DNA of 64,000 bases from Prochlorococcus sp. AG-402-K04 (lineage in GTDB: Bacteria > Cyanobacteriota > Cyanobacteriia > PCC-6307 > Cyanobiaceae): assembly GCA_003216895.1 (NCBI GenBank), contig QCID01000001.1, positions 62,001-126,000 of the forward strand, read 5' to 3'. The notes under the pieces are model-generated. The model had not been told where the DNA came from, did not search any database, and saw only the letters and a list, made by a program, of their open reading frames with translations. Made by a program: the position numbers and the translations under genes. Below are positions 16,716 through 26,029 of this stretch, piece after piece (position 1 is the stretch's first letter; every line of letters begins with the position of its first letter).

Positions 16716-18620
16716 TTAAACGAATTTTTGCATTAATTTCCCTAACAACTCAGCATTCCTAGTTTGAAAAGCTGCAATATCTTTATTCTCGAGACCTCCA
16801 ATTGACAGTTTTGCCATCTCATAAACATGGATAGAGATATCATTGGCTAATTGGCCTTCCTCTGATTTGCTAGTTCCTTCAAGAACTATTGGGTTGGAAT
16901 TTATCTTTAATAATCCTTGAATAAGTGGATGGTTTGAATTGACGATTAAATTATGATATTCAGGAAGACCAGGAAGTTTCTGTTCCATTAATGCTGTTAT
17001 ATCATTAATTCTTCTCATTTGTTCTGGTAATAATATTAAAGAAGGTGGAGAATTCTCACCTTTAAGGCTTTGCACTTGTACGGTCACTTTTTCATTATTT
17101 AGAGCTGAACTAATCATCTTTTTAAGTGTTTCTGACTTAGTATTTCCATCTTTATCTGCAATTTCAGGAGAATCATCTTTAATACTTTCATCAAGTTCGG
17201 AGTCAACTCTGACAAAATTTATTTCTTTATTTTTTTCTTCTAACCAAGGAATAAATTGGGTATCAATAACAGTATCAAGTTTTAAAACTTCTTTGCCTTG
17301 CGAAGTCCACATGTTTAGTGCTGTTGATTGAGAGACTTCATCAGTTGAATATAAAACCTTTTGGTTCTCATCAGTCAACCTATTCTTATAACCTTCAAGG
17401 GTGGTAAAAGTCTTTGACCCAGATTTTATTAGTTCATTAGTGTCTTCATTATCTGCTGATATGTTTTTGGTGGTTGAATATAACATTATCTCTTTTACTT
17501 GTTCAGCAAATTTCTCATCTTCCATAGCTCCTATTTTTATAAAGGGTGATATGGAGTCCCAAATATCAGCATAAAATTGGGATTCATCTTTCTTTAATGT
17601 TTTAAGTTTATCGGCTAGCTTCTTCGCGATAAAGTTACCGATAGACTTAACTCTTCTGTCTGATTGCAATGCGCTTCTACTTACATTTAAGGGAATGTCT
17701 GGTGAATCTATTACTCCCCTCAATGGTAATAAGTATCTAGGAACAATTTCTTTAATTGAGTCGCTAACAAATACCTGATTACAGAAAAGTTTAATTTCTC
17801 CACTTTCCCAATCGGCTCTTCCACTTATCTTTGGAAAATATAATATACCTTGCAAATTATAGGGATAGTCTGTATTTAGATGCACCCATAAAAGAGGATC
17901 ACCTTGAAAAGGATAGAGGTATTTATAGAGTTCAATATAATCTTCGTCTTTTAGATTTTGTTTGCTTTCTCTCCATGGTGGGTTCATTTTATTAACAACT
18001 TCTTCTTCTAGCGAGATTTCAATAGGCATGAAATCACAATATTTTTTTATTAATGTTTTAATTCTGCTTGGTTCAATGTATTCAATTTCTTCTTCCATTA
18101 AATGTAAAATTATATCTGTACCAATTTCTTCTTTATCTGATTCATCAAGTGAATATTGAGGAGAACCATTACATTTCCATTTGATAGCTTGTGAGTCTTT
18201 TTTTGCTGATTTAGTTATTATTTCAACTTCTTCTGCAACCATAAAACTGGAATAAAAACCGAGTCCAAAATGACCTATAAAACCATCGTCAGTTTGTTTG
18301 TATTTTTCAAGAAATTCTTCTGCACTTGAGAAAGCTACTTGATTTATATATTTCTTAATTTCATCACTAGTCATACCTATTCCATTGTCACTAATTGTCA
18401 ATGTCTTATGTTCTCTGTCAATTGAGATTTTTATTTTTTCATCTTCAGGTGCAACACAATCTCCTGCAAATGCTGCCATTTTTCTTTTCTTGATTGCATC
18501 TACGGAGTTACTTATAAGCTCTCTAATGAATATTTCATGATCTGAGTAGACAGCTTTTTTTATTATTGGGAATATATTTTCTGTGTGAATAAGAATAGTT
18601 CCTTCTTCTTTAACAGGCAT
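16716..18620 (-). CDS. htpG: Chaperone HtpG (Hsp90)
   Basis: A 634-aa Hsp90. The N-terminal GHKL ATPase domain shows IRELISNSVDAIKKRK, DNGIGM and GHFGLGFYS motifs. The middle domain carries the catalytic-arginine region GVIDSPDIPLNVSRS, and the C-terminal dimerisation domain ends without a eukaryotic MEEVD tail. It is an ATP-driven cytosolic chaperone; cyanobacterial HtpG supports heat and oxidative stress survival and phycobilisome/tetrapyrrole proteins. It starts 130 bp after hisZ, so it may have its own promoter. Confidence 0.95.
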   Translation of the reverse strand: MPVKEEGTILIHTENIFPIIKKAVYSDHEIFIRELISNSVDAIKKRKMAAFAGDCVAPEDEKIKISIDREHKTLTISDNGIGMTSDEIKKYINQVAFSSAEEFLEKYKQTDDGFIGHFGLGFYSSFMVAEEVEIITKSAKKDSQAIKWKCNGSPQYSLDESDKEEIGTDIILHLMEEEIEYIEPSRIKTLIKKYCDFMPIEISLEEEVVNKMNPPWRESKQNLKDEDYIELYKYLYPFQGDPLLWVHLNTDYPYNLQGILYFPKISGRADWESGEIKLFCNQVFVSDSIKEIVPRYLLPLRGVIDSPDIPLNVSRSALQSDRRVKSIGNFIAKKLADKLKTLKKDESQFYADIWDSISPFIKIGAMEDEKFAEQVKEIMLYSTTKNISADNEDTNELIKSGSKTFTTLEGYKNRLTDENQKVLYSTDEVSQSTALNMWTSQGKEVLKLDTVIDTQFIPWLEEKNKEINFVRVDSELDESIKDDSPEIADKDGNTKSETLKKMISSALNNEKVTVQVQSLKGENSPPSLILLPEQMRRINDITALMEQKLPGLPEYHNLIVNSNHPLIQGLLKINSNPIVLEGTSKSEEGQLANDISIHVYEMAKLSIGGLENKDIAAFQTRNAELLGKLMQKFV

Positions 18621-18750
18621 GACTTATTAAGATTTTAAATATCATAGCGATACAAATTTCTGTTTAGGCGTTAAATGCAAAAGTATTATCGATTACAGCT
18701 CAATAGTTTTCGATCCCTGACAAATATTGAAAGGATATAGTTATTTTATA

Positions 18751-19926
18751 TCAATCTATCCATTCAATCTTTGTGCATCTATTTGATTTTAAAAGTTGAT
18801 TCGTTGATTCATTTGTCTTTAGAGGTTCATGTGAAATTACAGAAATAATTCCCTTGTTGTGCCATTTCTTTTGTTGTTTTAATGCTTTATATAAACTTGT
18901 ACTTTGCTTATATGCTATTAATACTTTTTCATTATTACCTTTGATTTGCTCGTTTGAGGAGACTAATTCCCTTATTTTATCAATGCTAATACTAAATCCA
19001 ATTCCGAAGCAATTATGATCTCTAGAGCTAAATTTCTTTACCAATTCATCATATCTGCCGCCTTTAGCAATGATAACTGGAGCACTTGGTGATGATGAAA
19101 CAAGTGAAAAGGTTAAACCACTATACAATTTATATTTAGTTCCTAATGTAGGGTCTAGTTGAACTTCTATCCCCTTCTCTTTAGCTAATGGTTCAATAAT
19201 TGTAAATAATTCCTTTAGGTTTTCTATATATGAATTCGCTCCATAGATATTTTTTAGATCAGTTAATATTTTTTCTGGTGTTCCTCTCATATTCAAGATC
19301 TTTTTTATAAATATTTTTTGTTCATCTATTACATCTAGTTTACTCAATGCTATGTAATCAAGGTCGCAAAGAATATTTTTTATTTGATCTATTTTAGTTG
19401 AATCTAATGAGCTTAAAATAAGTTCCAATAGATATGTATTACCAATAAGCAATGTCATTTTATATTCCTGATCAATTTCAATTGTTTTTAATGATTCAAT
19501 CAGTAGTGATAGAAGTTCTATCTCTGCATTAATAGCTTTAGTTCCTATCAATTCCACTCCGCTTTGAAATGACTCCTCTATATCAATACCACCATCAATA
19601 CTTGGATTGCATTTAAATGAAGTACCTGTTGACCAGAATCGAAGTGGTCTTTCATATTCATCAAATCTAGTTGATGCAGCTCGAACAATTGACGCTGTTA
19701 TTTCAGGTCTTAATCCAAGGGGTTCATCAGAAACGATTTTTAGTATTTCATTGTTCGAAATCCCACCAGCTGCCATCAGTGTGTCCAAACGTTCTATATG
19801 CGGCGGTGATATTCGCTCATATCCCCATAGTTGATATAGAGAGGAAAGTTTTGATGCAATGAGATGGTTTTTTCTTACTTGCTGAGGATTTAAGTCGCGC
19901 GCACCCGAGGCAGGTTGCAATGTCAT
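18751..19926 (-). CDS. hisZ: ATP phosphoribosyltransferase regulatory subunit HisZ
   Basis: A 391-aa protein with a class II aminoacyl-tRNA synthetase fold, resembling HisRS. Visible segments are GARDLNPQQVRKNHL at the N terminus, the class II motif 2-like LRPEITASIVRAA, and the motif 3-like GRYDELVKKFSSRDHNCFGIGFS. HisRS-specific tRNA-binding C-terminal sequence is missing, and the length fits HisZ, which activates the short HisG in the first step of histidine synthesis. hisG is not in the window. It follows the inositol-phosphatase-family gene by 42 bp. Confidence 0.88.
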   Translation of the reverse strand: MTLQPASGARDLNPQQVRKNHLIASKLSSLYQLWGYERISPPHIERLDTLMAAGGISNNEILKIVSDEPLGLRPEITASIVRAASTRFDEYERPLRFWSTGTSFKCNPSIDGGIDIEESFQSGVELIGTKAINAEIELLSLLIESLKTIEIDQEYKMTLLIGNTYLLELILSSLDSTKIDQIKNILCDLDYIALSKLDVIDEQKIFIKKILNMRGTPEKILTDLKNIYGANSYIENLKELFTIIEPLAKEKGIEVQLDPTLGTKYKLYSGLTFSLVSSSPSAPVIIAKGGRYDELVKKFSSRDHNCFGIGFSISIDKIRELVSSNEQIKGNNEKVLIAYKQSTSLYKALKQQKKWHNKGIISVISHEPLKTNESTNQLLKSNRCTKIEWID

Positions 19927-19968
19927 TATTTGAATCTTTTTATTACTTAAGGATCACATAAATCAAGA

Positions 19969-20835
19969 CTATTTTCCACCATAAGAGTTAGGGGTTAATG
20001 GTTTAATTTTTCCAAGTTCTTTTATGAGCTCATTTTGTATCTCTGGATTACAAGCAAGAATTCTGCCGGTATTGAGATCAAAATCTCCGGAAGGATAATT
20101 GGAAACTATTCCACCCGCCATTTCAACTAGTGGTACTCCTGCTGCCATATCCCATTTTGCAAGTCCACGTTCCCAAAAACCATCCACTTTGCCTGAGGCT
20201 ACAAATGCTAGATCTACAGCGGCTGCTCCTCCTCTTCTTACTCCATGGGTAAGATGGGTTAGCCAACAAAATTCTGAATAATTATTATCTAATACTTCTC
20301 GTCGGTCATATGCGAAACCTGTAACTAATAAAGAATCAGATAAGGAATTCGTGTTCGTTACATTTATTTTATCGCCATTACAAAATGATCCATGCTCTGG
20401 AGAAGCGTAATAAATCTCATTCAAAGATGGTACTGATATGGCTCCCAATATTGGATTGCTATTCCAAATTAAACCTATTGAAGTTGCGAAAAATGGATAT
20501 CCATGTGCATAGTTTGTTGTTCCATCAAGAGGGTCTATACACCATTTTAATTCTCCTTCCTTTAACTTATATCCGCTTTCTTCAGCAAGAATAGAAATGT
20601 AAGGCGTCTCTTTTTCTAAATATTCTATTATTATTTTTTCACATTCTATATCTGCATTAGTAACAAGATCTCCAGCAGTTCCCTTACACTTTATCGTTTT
20701 AATCCTTCCATAATTCTTCATCAGCGATGCTCCCCCTCTTTCTGCGGCCTGCTTGGCAATTTCTAATAATTTATTAATTTCATCTTTACCTAGACCTGCA
20801 TTCAATGCAGCGGTTTTACAAGATGGTATAACCAT
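19969..20835 (-). CDS. Inositol monophosphatase family protein
   Basis: A 288-aa Mg-dependent, Li-sensitive-type phosphatase. Metal ligands are visible in ILAEESG (Glu85-Glu86), DPLDGTTNYAHG (Asp101, Asp104) and KWDMAAGVPLVEMAGG. It dephosphorylates a sugar or inositol phosphate; in this superfamily the substrate may be inositol phosphate, histidinol phosphate or another sugar phosphate. The position just upstream of hisZ makes histidinol-phosphatase activity a thought, but the sequence does not decide it. Confidence 0.88.
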   Translation of the reverse strand: MVIPSCKTAALNAGLGKDEINKLLEIAKQAAERGGASLMKNYGRIKTIKCKGTAGDLVTNADIECEKIIIEYLEKETPYISILAEESGYKLKEGELKWCIDPLDGTTNYAHGYPFFATSIGLIWNSNPILGAISVPSLNEIYYASPEHGSFCNGDKINVTNTNSLSDSLLVTGFAYDRREVLDNNYSEFCWLTHLTHGVRRGGAAAVDLAFVASGKVDGFWERGLAKWDMAAGVPLVEMAGGIVSNYPSGDFDLNTGRILACNPEIQNELIKELGKIKPLTPNSYGGK

Positions 20836-21051
20836 GGATGATATTTTTATTTATATTAATCGTCTACGATTGGAAGATTCTATTTATCTTTAAATCCATT
20901 TATTCTCATTAATAAATTAACGATTTCTAGGAACTTATTTAGTAAAAAAGTGTTTAATAAATAAATCCTATAGTTGAATTTTTAACAAGACCTGTCTTTG
21001 TGGTATATATTTAAATTCAGCAATTGGAAGACATTTTATTGCTGATTTCAA

Positions 21052-21138
21052 GGAGAGGTGGCCGAGTGGTTGAAGGCGCAGCACTGGAAATGCTGTATAG
21101 GGGCAACCCTATCGAGGGTTCGAATCCCTCTCTCTCCG
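21052..21138 (+). tRNA. tRNA-Ser (anticodon GGA)
   Basis: An 87-nt cloverleaf. Acceptor GGAGAGG pairs with TCTCTCC, the anticodon stem is CAGCA/TGCTG with loop CTGGAAA (anticodon GGA at 21086-21088), a long variable arm is typical of serine tRNA, and the T arm is GAGGG-TTCGAAT-CCCTC. Discriminator base is G; CCA is not encoded. It reads UCC/UCU codons. Confidence 0.97.
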
Positions 21139-21174
21139 TCCCCTAACGTTGCTTTTATCAAAACGATTAAGAAG

Positions 21175-21978
21175 TTATCCAAATTTTCCAGAGATATAGT
21201 CTTGAGTTGATTTTTGCTTTGGTGAATTGAACATGTTTTTTGTTTTATCAAACTCAACTAAAAATCCAATTTTTCCACCTAAATCCTTATTTTTTTTCTC
21301 TGTGTTAAAAAATGCTGTGTAATCACTGACTCTATTGGCTTGTTGCATATTGTGCGTAACAATAATGATTGTAAAATTCTTCTTTAATTCATGAATTGTC
21401 TCTTCAATTTTTAATGTAGATAATGGATCAAGTGCTGAGCATGGCTCATCCATTAAAATCACATCAGGTTCAATAGCAATTGTCCTTGCTATGCATAATC
21501 TTTGTTGTTGACCACCAGATAATGAATAGCCACTTTCGTTTAATTTATCCTTGCACTCATCCCAAACCGCTGCCTTTGTAAGAGATTCTTCTACTAATTG
21601 ATCCATATTACCTTTATATCCATTAACTCTTGCACCAAAGGCAATATTTTCGTAAATACTTTTAGGAAAAGGATTGGGTTGCTGAAAAACCATTCCAATT
21701 CTCCTCCTAACTTCAACCGGATCTATATCCTCTGCATATATATCTATCCCTTCAAAAATAACACTGCCTGATAATTTACAACCTTCTATTAAATCGTTCA
21801 TTCGGTTGATTGCTCTGATGACGGTTGATTTACCGCAACCTGATGGACCAATAAAAGATGTAACTTGATTCTTTTCAATATCACAAAACACATTTTTAAC
21901 TGCAACTGAATTTCCATATGTAATTGATACATTATCTAGTGATACTGAAGATGTGGATTTTATATTTTTTTTATTCAT
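21175..21978 (-). CDS. pstB: Phosphate ABC transporter ATP-binding protein PstB
   Basis: A 267-aa ATPase energising high-affinity phosphate import. Walker A is GPSGCGKST (44-52), the signature is [13 protein letters not shown], Walker B is [13 protein letters not shown], and the switch His is in IIIVTHNM. The [21 protein letters not shown]-loop is the PstB hallmark. It lies 31 bp after pstA as the last gene of pstC-pstA-pstB and converges on tRNA-Ser. Confidence 0.96.
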   Translation of the reverse strand: MNKKNIKSTSSVSLDNVSITYGNSVAVKNVFCDIEKNQVTSFIGPSGCGKSTVIRAINRMNDLIEGCKLSGSVIFEGIDIYAEDIDPVEVRRRIGMVFQQPNPFPKSIYENIAFGARVNGYKGNMDQLVEESLTKAAVWDECKDKLNESGYSLSGGQQQRLCIARTIAIEPDVILMDEPCSALDPLSTLKIEETIHELKKNFTIIIVTHNMQQANRVSDYTAFFNTEKKNKDLGGKIGFLVEFDKTKNMFNSPKQKSTQDYISGKFG

Positions 21979-22009
21979 CAGCTTATTTTATTATTAGCAT
22001 TGCTCATGA

Positions 22010-22924
22010 TTATACTTTATTTTTTGAAAAAGAACCAAGTGTTCCTATCCATCTTGAAAGAATATTAAGACTTAAAAGTACAACAACTAATATGAATGAT
22101 GCTGCCCATGCTAATTGGTTTTGAGCTTCATATGGTTCAAGAGCGAAATTGTAAATTAACACTGACAATGAACCCATTTCATAGAAAAGATCATCAAAAC
22201 TTGTAATGTAGTAACGTGAGAAAAGAGCTGTAAATATTAATGGAGCTGTTTCTCCTGCTGCTCTAGCAAGTGCTAATAATATGCCAGTAGAAATTGAACT
22301 AAATGCAGCTGGTAATGTGATATTTGTTATCATTGTGAATTTCGAGGCACCAACTCCAAATGCAGCTCTTCTCATGTCATTTGGAACTAATTTAAGTGCT
22401 TCATCAGTAGTTTTTATTATTGTTGGAAGCATTAAAATTGAAAGTGAAATTCCGCCTGCAATACCGCTAAACATTGATCCAAATAATATTTTGGTGGAGA
22501 CAATAATTGCATATATAAATACACCAGCAATTATAGAAGGAACGCCTGCAAGTACATTTGATCCAAACCTTATAAATTTAGCAAACTTTCCTGATTTTGA
22601 ATATTCAGCAAGATATATTCCACCTCCTACTCCAACAGGTATTGATATTATTGAAGCAATAACTGCCATTATAAAAGTTCCAGTTATTGCTGGTCCAATA
22701 CCTCCCGCTGAGAGAAGATCGTCTCCTGGGGGCTCAGGTTCAAGAATTAAGGTCTCTAAATTTATATAACTTCCACCTTTTATTAATACATAACTTATTA
22801 CTAATATTAAAGGAAGTACAGAAATGATGGCAAAAAGAGCAGAAATAATAGTTAAGGCTTTGTTCCCAATATTTCTAGTTAGAGAGGGATTATAAGTTAG
22901 AGATTTTTGTGAAGTGTAATTCAT
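22010..22924 (-). CDS. pstA: Phosphate ABC transporter permease PstA
   Basis: A 304-aa inner-membrane permease with six predicted helices and a binding-protein-dependent transport loop (ALKLVPNDMRRAAFGVGASK, an EAA-type loop that contacts PstB). It pairs with PstC to form the phosphate channel. It starts directly after the pstC stop codon with no gap, so translation is likely coupled. Confidence 0.94.
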   Translation of the reverse strand: MNYTSQKSLTYNPSLTRNIGNKALTIISALFAIISVLPLILVISYVLIKGGSYINLETLILEPEPPGDDLLSAGGIGPAITGTFIMAVIASIISIPVGVGGGIYLAEYSKSGKFAKFIRFGSNVLAGVPSIIAGVFIYAIIVSTKILFGSMFSGIAGGISLSILMLPTIIKTTDEALKLVPNDMRRAAFGVGASKFTMITNITLPAAFSSISTGILLALARAAGETAPLIFTALFSRYYITSFDDLFYEMGSLSVLIYNFALEPYEAQNQLAWAASFILVVVLLSLNILSRWIGTLGSFSKNKV

Positions 22925-23890
22925 TTATTGATATTTTAAGCTTAATTTTTTTACAATCCACTGGGCAAATACATTAACCAATAAGGTTAATATCATTAGG
23001 ATTAATGCTGCATACATTAGAGAAGAGACTTGGCTTCCATCTGCTTCACCAAATTGATTAGCAAGCATGGATGAAATTGTATATGAAGGAGAAAATATTG
23101 ACCAACTAAAGTTATTTGAATTGCCAATAATCATAGTAACTGCCATTGTCTCACCCATAGCTCTTCCTAGAGAAAGTAAAACTCCTCCTGTTATCCCAGA
23201 AATTGCAGCTGGAATAATAACCTTAAAAATAGTAGTCCATCTTGACGCTCCAATTCCATAGGCAGCTTGCCTAAGTTTAGATGGAACTTGATTTAGAGAG
23301 TCTTTTGAAATCGATGTAATTATAGGTAGTATCATTACCACAAGTATTAATATTGCTGGCATCATTCCAGCCCCCAAAGGTTGGGTGCTGAAAAATGGGA
23401 TAAATCCAAATATTTCGTAGATTATGTTCAAAAATGGTCTAATAAAAGGCTCCATAATAAATACTGCCCATAGTCCTAAAACTACTGATGGAATAGCAGC
23501 TAAAAGTTCAACCATTATTCCTATTACATTTCTTATATATTCGGGAATTATATTTTCAGTTATAAATATTGCAGTACCGACGCCCAATGGAATGGCAATT
23601 AATAATGAAGCAATCGATGTAAAAAGGGTCCCATAAATAGCTGTGAATGCACCGTACTCATCTGTAACTGGATTCCACGAAGAGCTAAAAAGAAACCTCA
23701 GTCCATATCTTGAAATTGATTCAGTAGATTCATAGTAAACGACTGCAAATATGGAAAAAAGCACTACGGCTACCATTGAAGCCATGGCAACAACAATATT
23801 TTTAAACCCAATATCTACCAACTTCTCTGAAGTTGGTCTTGTCCTCAATGAAAATTTGGATTTACTTGCTTTGTCCACGCTGTGAAGCAT
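22925..23890 (-). CDS. pstC: Phosphate ABC transporter permease PstC
   Basis: A 321-aa permease with six predicted helices. The EAA-type loop is SLNQVPSKLRQAAYGIGASR. It forms the membrane channel with PstA. First gene of the pst operon here; the periplasmic binding protein PstS and PhoU are not adjacent. The 138-bp region upstream is shared with divergent dnaK and does not show a clear Pho box of three spaced repeats. Confidence 0.94.
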   Translation of the reverse strand: MLHSVDKASKSKFSLRTRPTSEKLVDIGFKNIVVAMASMVAVVLFSIFAVVYYESTESISRYGLRFLFSSSWNPVTDEYGAFTAIYGTLFTSIASLLIAIPLGVGTAIFITENIIPEYIRNVIGIMVELLAAIPSVVLGLWAVFIMEPFIRPFLNIIYEIFGFIPFFSTQPLGAGMMPAILILVVMILPIITSISKDSLNQVPSKLRQAAYGIGASRWTTIFKVIIPAAISGITGGVLLSLGRAMGETMAVTMIIGNSNNFSWSIFSPSYTISSMLANQFGEADGSQVSSLMYAALILMILTLLVNVFAQWIVKKLSLKYQ

Positions 23891-23961
23891 TTACTTTATG
23901 AATCTATATCTAATCTCAAATTTTTCACTAAGGTAGGGGTAATGATTGGCTTTAAGTGTTG

Positions 23962-23991
23962 AAGGGTACATAATAAGTATTGAATACCCTT
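23962..23991. promoter_or_regulatory. Inverted repeat between pstC and dnaK
   Basis: AAGGGTA (23962-23968) and TACCCTT (23985-23991) form a 7-bp inverted repeat with a 16-bp centre in the pstC/dnaK divergent region. It may be an operator or a hairpin in the dnaK leader. It does not match the CIRCE element that I would recognise, so the binding protein is unknown. Confidence 0.35.
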
Positions 23992-24026
23992 AAATGCTAG
24001 TTACTGTAGGGCTTAAATAAGTATTG
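23972..24026. repeat. Pair of 11-bp direct repeats before dnaK
   Basis: AATAAGTATTG occurs at 23972-23982 and again at 24016-24026, the second copy ending two bases before the dnaK ATG. Copies are 44 bp apart, about four helical turns. The first copy lies in the centre of the AAGGGTA/TACCCTT inverted repeat. Confidence 0.5.
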
Positions 24027-24028
24027 CC

Positions 24029-26029
24029 ATGGGGAGAATAGTTGGCATTGACTTGGGAACGACAAATTCCGTTGTAGCGGTGTTGGAGGCTGGTAGGCCT
24101 GTTGTTATTGCTAGTGCAGAAGGTGCAAGAACTACGCCATCAGTTGTTGGCTTTACTAAGGAATCTGAATTATTGGTGGGGCAATTAGCTAGAAGACAAT
24201 TAGTTCTTAATCCAAAAAATACTTTTTCAAATTTAAAAAGATTTGTTGGTAGAGCATGGGATGAGCTTGAAGAGACAAGCCTCTCTGTTCCTTATACCGT
24301 TCGCTCAAATGATCAGGGAAATGTTCGGATAACATCCCCTTTAACTAAAAGAGAATATGCCCCAGAAGAATTGATTGGTAAAATCATAAGGAAGCTTATA
24401 GATGATGCCGAAACCTATTTGGGAGAAAATGTTGATTCTGCTGTAATTACAGTTCCCGCTTATTTTAACGATTCACAGAGACAAGCAACTCGTGATGCTG
24501 CCATTTTGGCTGGCATAAATGTTGAAAGGATTTTAAATGAACCCACTTCAGCTGCTCTTGCTTATGGATTTGATAAAAGCTCTTCTAGAAAAGTTTTAGT
24601 CTTTGATTTAGGTGGTGGCACATTTGATGTTTCTTTAATGTCAATTTCTAATGGTGTTTTTGATGTAAAGGCAACTTCAGGCGATACACAATTGGGTGGT
24701 AATGATTTTGATCAAAGAATTGTTGATTGGCTTGCTGAAGATTTTTTAAAAAAAAATAAAATAGATCTAAGAAGAGACAGGCAATCTTTACAAAGACTTA
24801 CCGAAGCGGCAGAGAAGGCCAAGCAAGAACTTTCTGGTGTTCAAACCACTCCCATTTCACTGCCTTTTATTTCTACAGGTAAGGACGGCCCATTACACAT
24901 AGAGACGATTCTTAGTAGAAAAATGTACGAGAGTCTTTGTAATGATCTTTTAGATAGATTATTTGATCCTGTTAATACTGTTATTGATGATTCAGGTTGG
25001 AATCCTGAAGAAATTGATGAAGTTGTTCTTGTTGGTGGCAGTACCCGTATGCCAATGGTAAAGCAGTTAGTTAAAACTTTGGTCCCAAATCCACCTTGTC
25101 AATCTGTTAACCCTGATGAAGTAGTAGCTATTGGCGCAGCTATTCAAGGTGGGATTCTCTCAGGAGAGTTGAGAGACCTTTTATTGAATGATGTCACCCC
25201 TCTTTCTCTAGGACTTGAAACTGTTGGAGGTTTAATGAAAGTTCTAATTCCCCGAAATACTTCTATACCAGTAAGACAATCAGATGTTTTTAGTACATCG
25301 GCATCCAACCAATCATCAGTAGAAATTCATATTTGGCAAGGTGAGAGGCAAATGGCCTCAGACAATAAATCACTAGGTAAATTTAGATTGTCTGGTATAC
25401 CCCCTGCTCCAAGAGGCGTCCCTCAAGTTCAGGTGGCTTTTGATATTGATGCCAATGGTTTATTAGAAGTCAGTGCTACTGATAGAACTACTGGAAGGAA
25501 ACAGTCTGTAAGTGTTACTGGTGGTTCAAATTTGAATCAAAATGAAGTTAATAAATTGATTGAGGAGTCCAAAATAAAAGCATCTGAAGATAGAAAAAAA
25601 CGTGCTTCTATTGATCAGAAAAATAATGCCTTAACACTAGTTGCACAAGCTGAGAGGCGACTAAGAGATGCTTCTCTTGAGTTAGGTCCTTATGGTGCTG
25701 AAAGACAACAAAGATCTGTAGAAGTTGCTATGAGGGATGTTGAAGATCTACTTCAGGATAATGATTTGCAAGAACTTGAATATGCAGTGGGTTCTCTCCA
25801 AGAAGCATTATTTGGTTTGAATCGTCGCTTATCAGCAGAAAGGAAAACGGATTCTAATCCCATACAAGGAATAAAAAATACTTTTGGATCTTTAAAGGAC
25901 GAATTATTTTCAGATGATTACTGGGATGATGATCCTTGGGACTATTCACAAAGAGGGCAAAACAGAAATGGTGATAATAGTTATGGAAGAAGGGATATAG
26001 ATCCTTGGGATAATGACTACTACCGTTGA
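24029..26029 (+). CDS. dnaK: Molecular chaperone DnaK (Hsp70), DnaK3-like
   Basis: A 666-aa Hsp70. The ATPase domain has IDLGTTNS near the start, the DLGGGTFDVSL phosphate motif, and VGGSTRMPMV. The substrate domain follows NDVTPLSLGLETVGG. The C terminus is an unusual acidic, Asp/Trp/Tyr-rich tail (from about residue 625) without the EEVD-like end. Cyanobacteria carry several DnaK paralogues; the one next to a dnaJ gene is typically dnaK3, which has been tied to thylakoid membranes. Overlap of 17 bp with the J-protein supports that, but the paralogue number is inferred. Confidence 0.94.
   Translation: MGRIVGIDLGTTNSVVAVLEAGRPVVIASAEGARTTPSVVGFTKESELLVGQLARRQLVLNPKNTFSNLKRFVGRAWDELEETSLSVPYTVRSNDQGNVRITSPLTKREYAPEELIGKIIRKLIDDAETYLGENVDSAVITVPAYFNDSQRQATRDAAILAGINVERILNEPTSAALAYGFDKSSSRKVLVFDLGGGTFDVSLMSISNGVFDVKATSGDTQLGGNDFDQRIVDWLAEDFLKKNKIDLRRDRQSLQRLTEAAEKAKQELSGVQTTPISLPFISTGKDGPLHIETILSRKMYESLCNDLLDRLFDPVNTVIDDSGWNPEEIDEVVLVGGSTRMPMVKQLVKTLVPNPPCQSVNPDEVVAIGAAIQGGILSGELRDLLLNDVTPLSLGLETVGGLMKVLIPRNTSIPVRQSDVFSTSASNQSSVEIHIWQGERQMASDNKSLGKFRLSGIPPAPRGVPQVQVAFDIDANGLLEVSATDRTTGRKQSVSVTGGSNLNQNEVNKLIEESKIKASEDRKKRASIDQKNNALTLVAQAERRLRDASLELGPYGAERQQRSVEVAMRDVEDLLQDNDLQELEYAVGSLQEALFGLNRRLSAERKTDSNPIQGIKNTFGSLKDELFSDDYWDDDPWDYSQRGQNRNGDNSYGRRDIDPWDNDYYR

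Noticed and set aside
22281-22769. 162-aa plus-strand frame inside pstA
   Set aside because: It is antisense to an intact permease gene with no start context or family signature.
23891-24028. Possible Pho box upstream of pstC
   Set aside because: TTTAAG-like pieces occur, but not three copies at the needed regular spacing.
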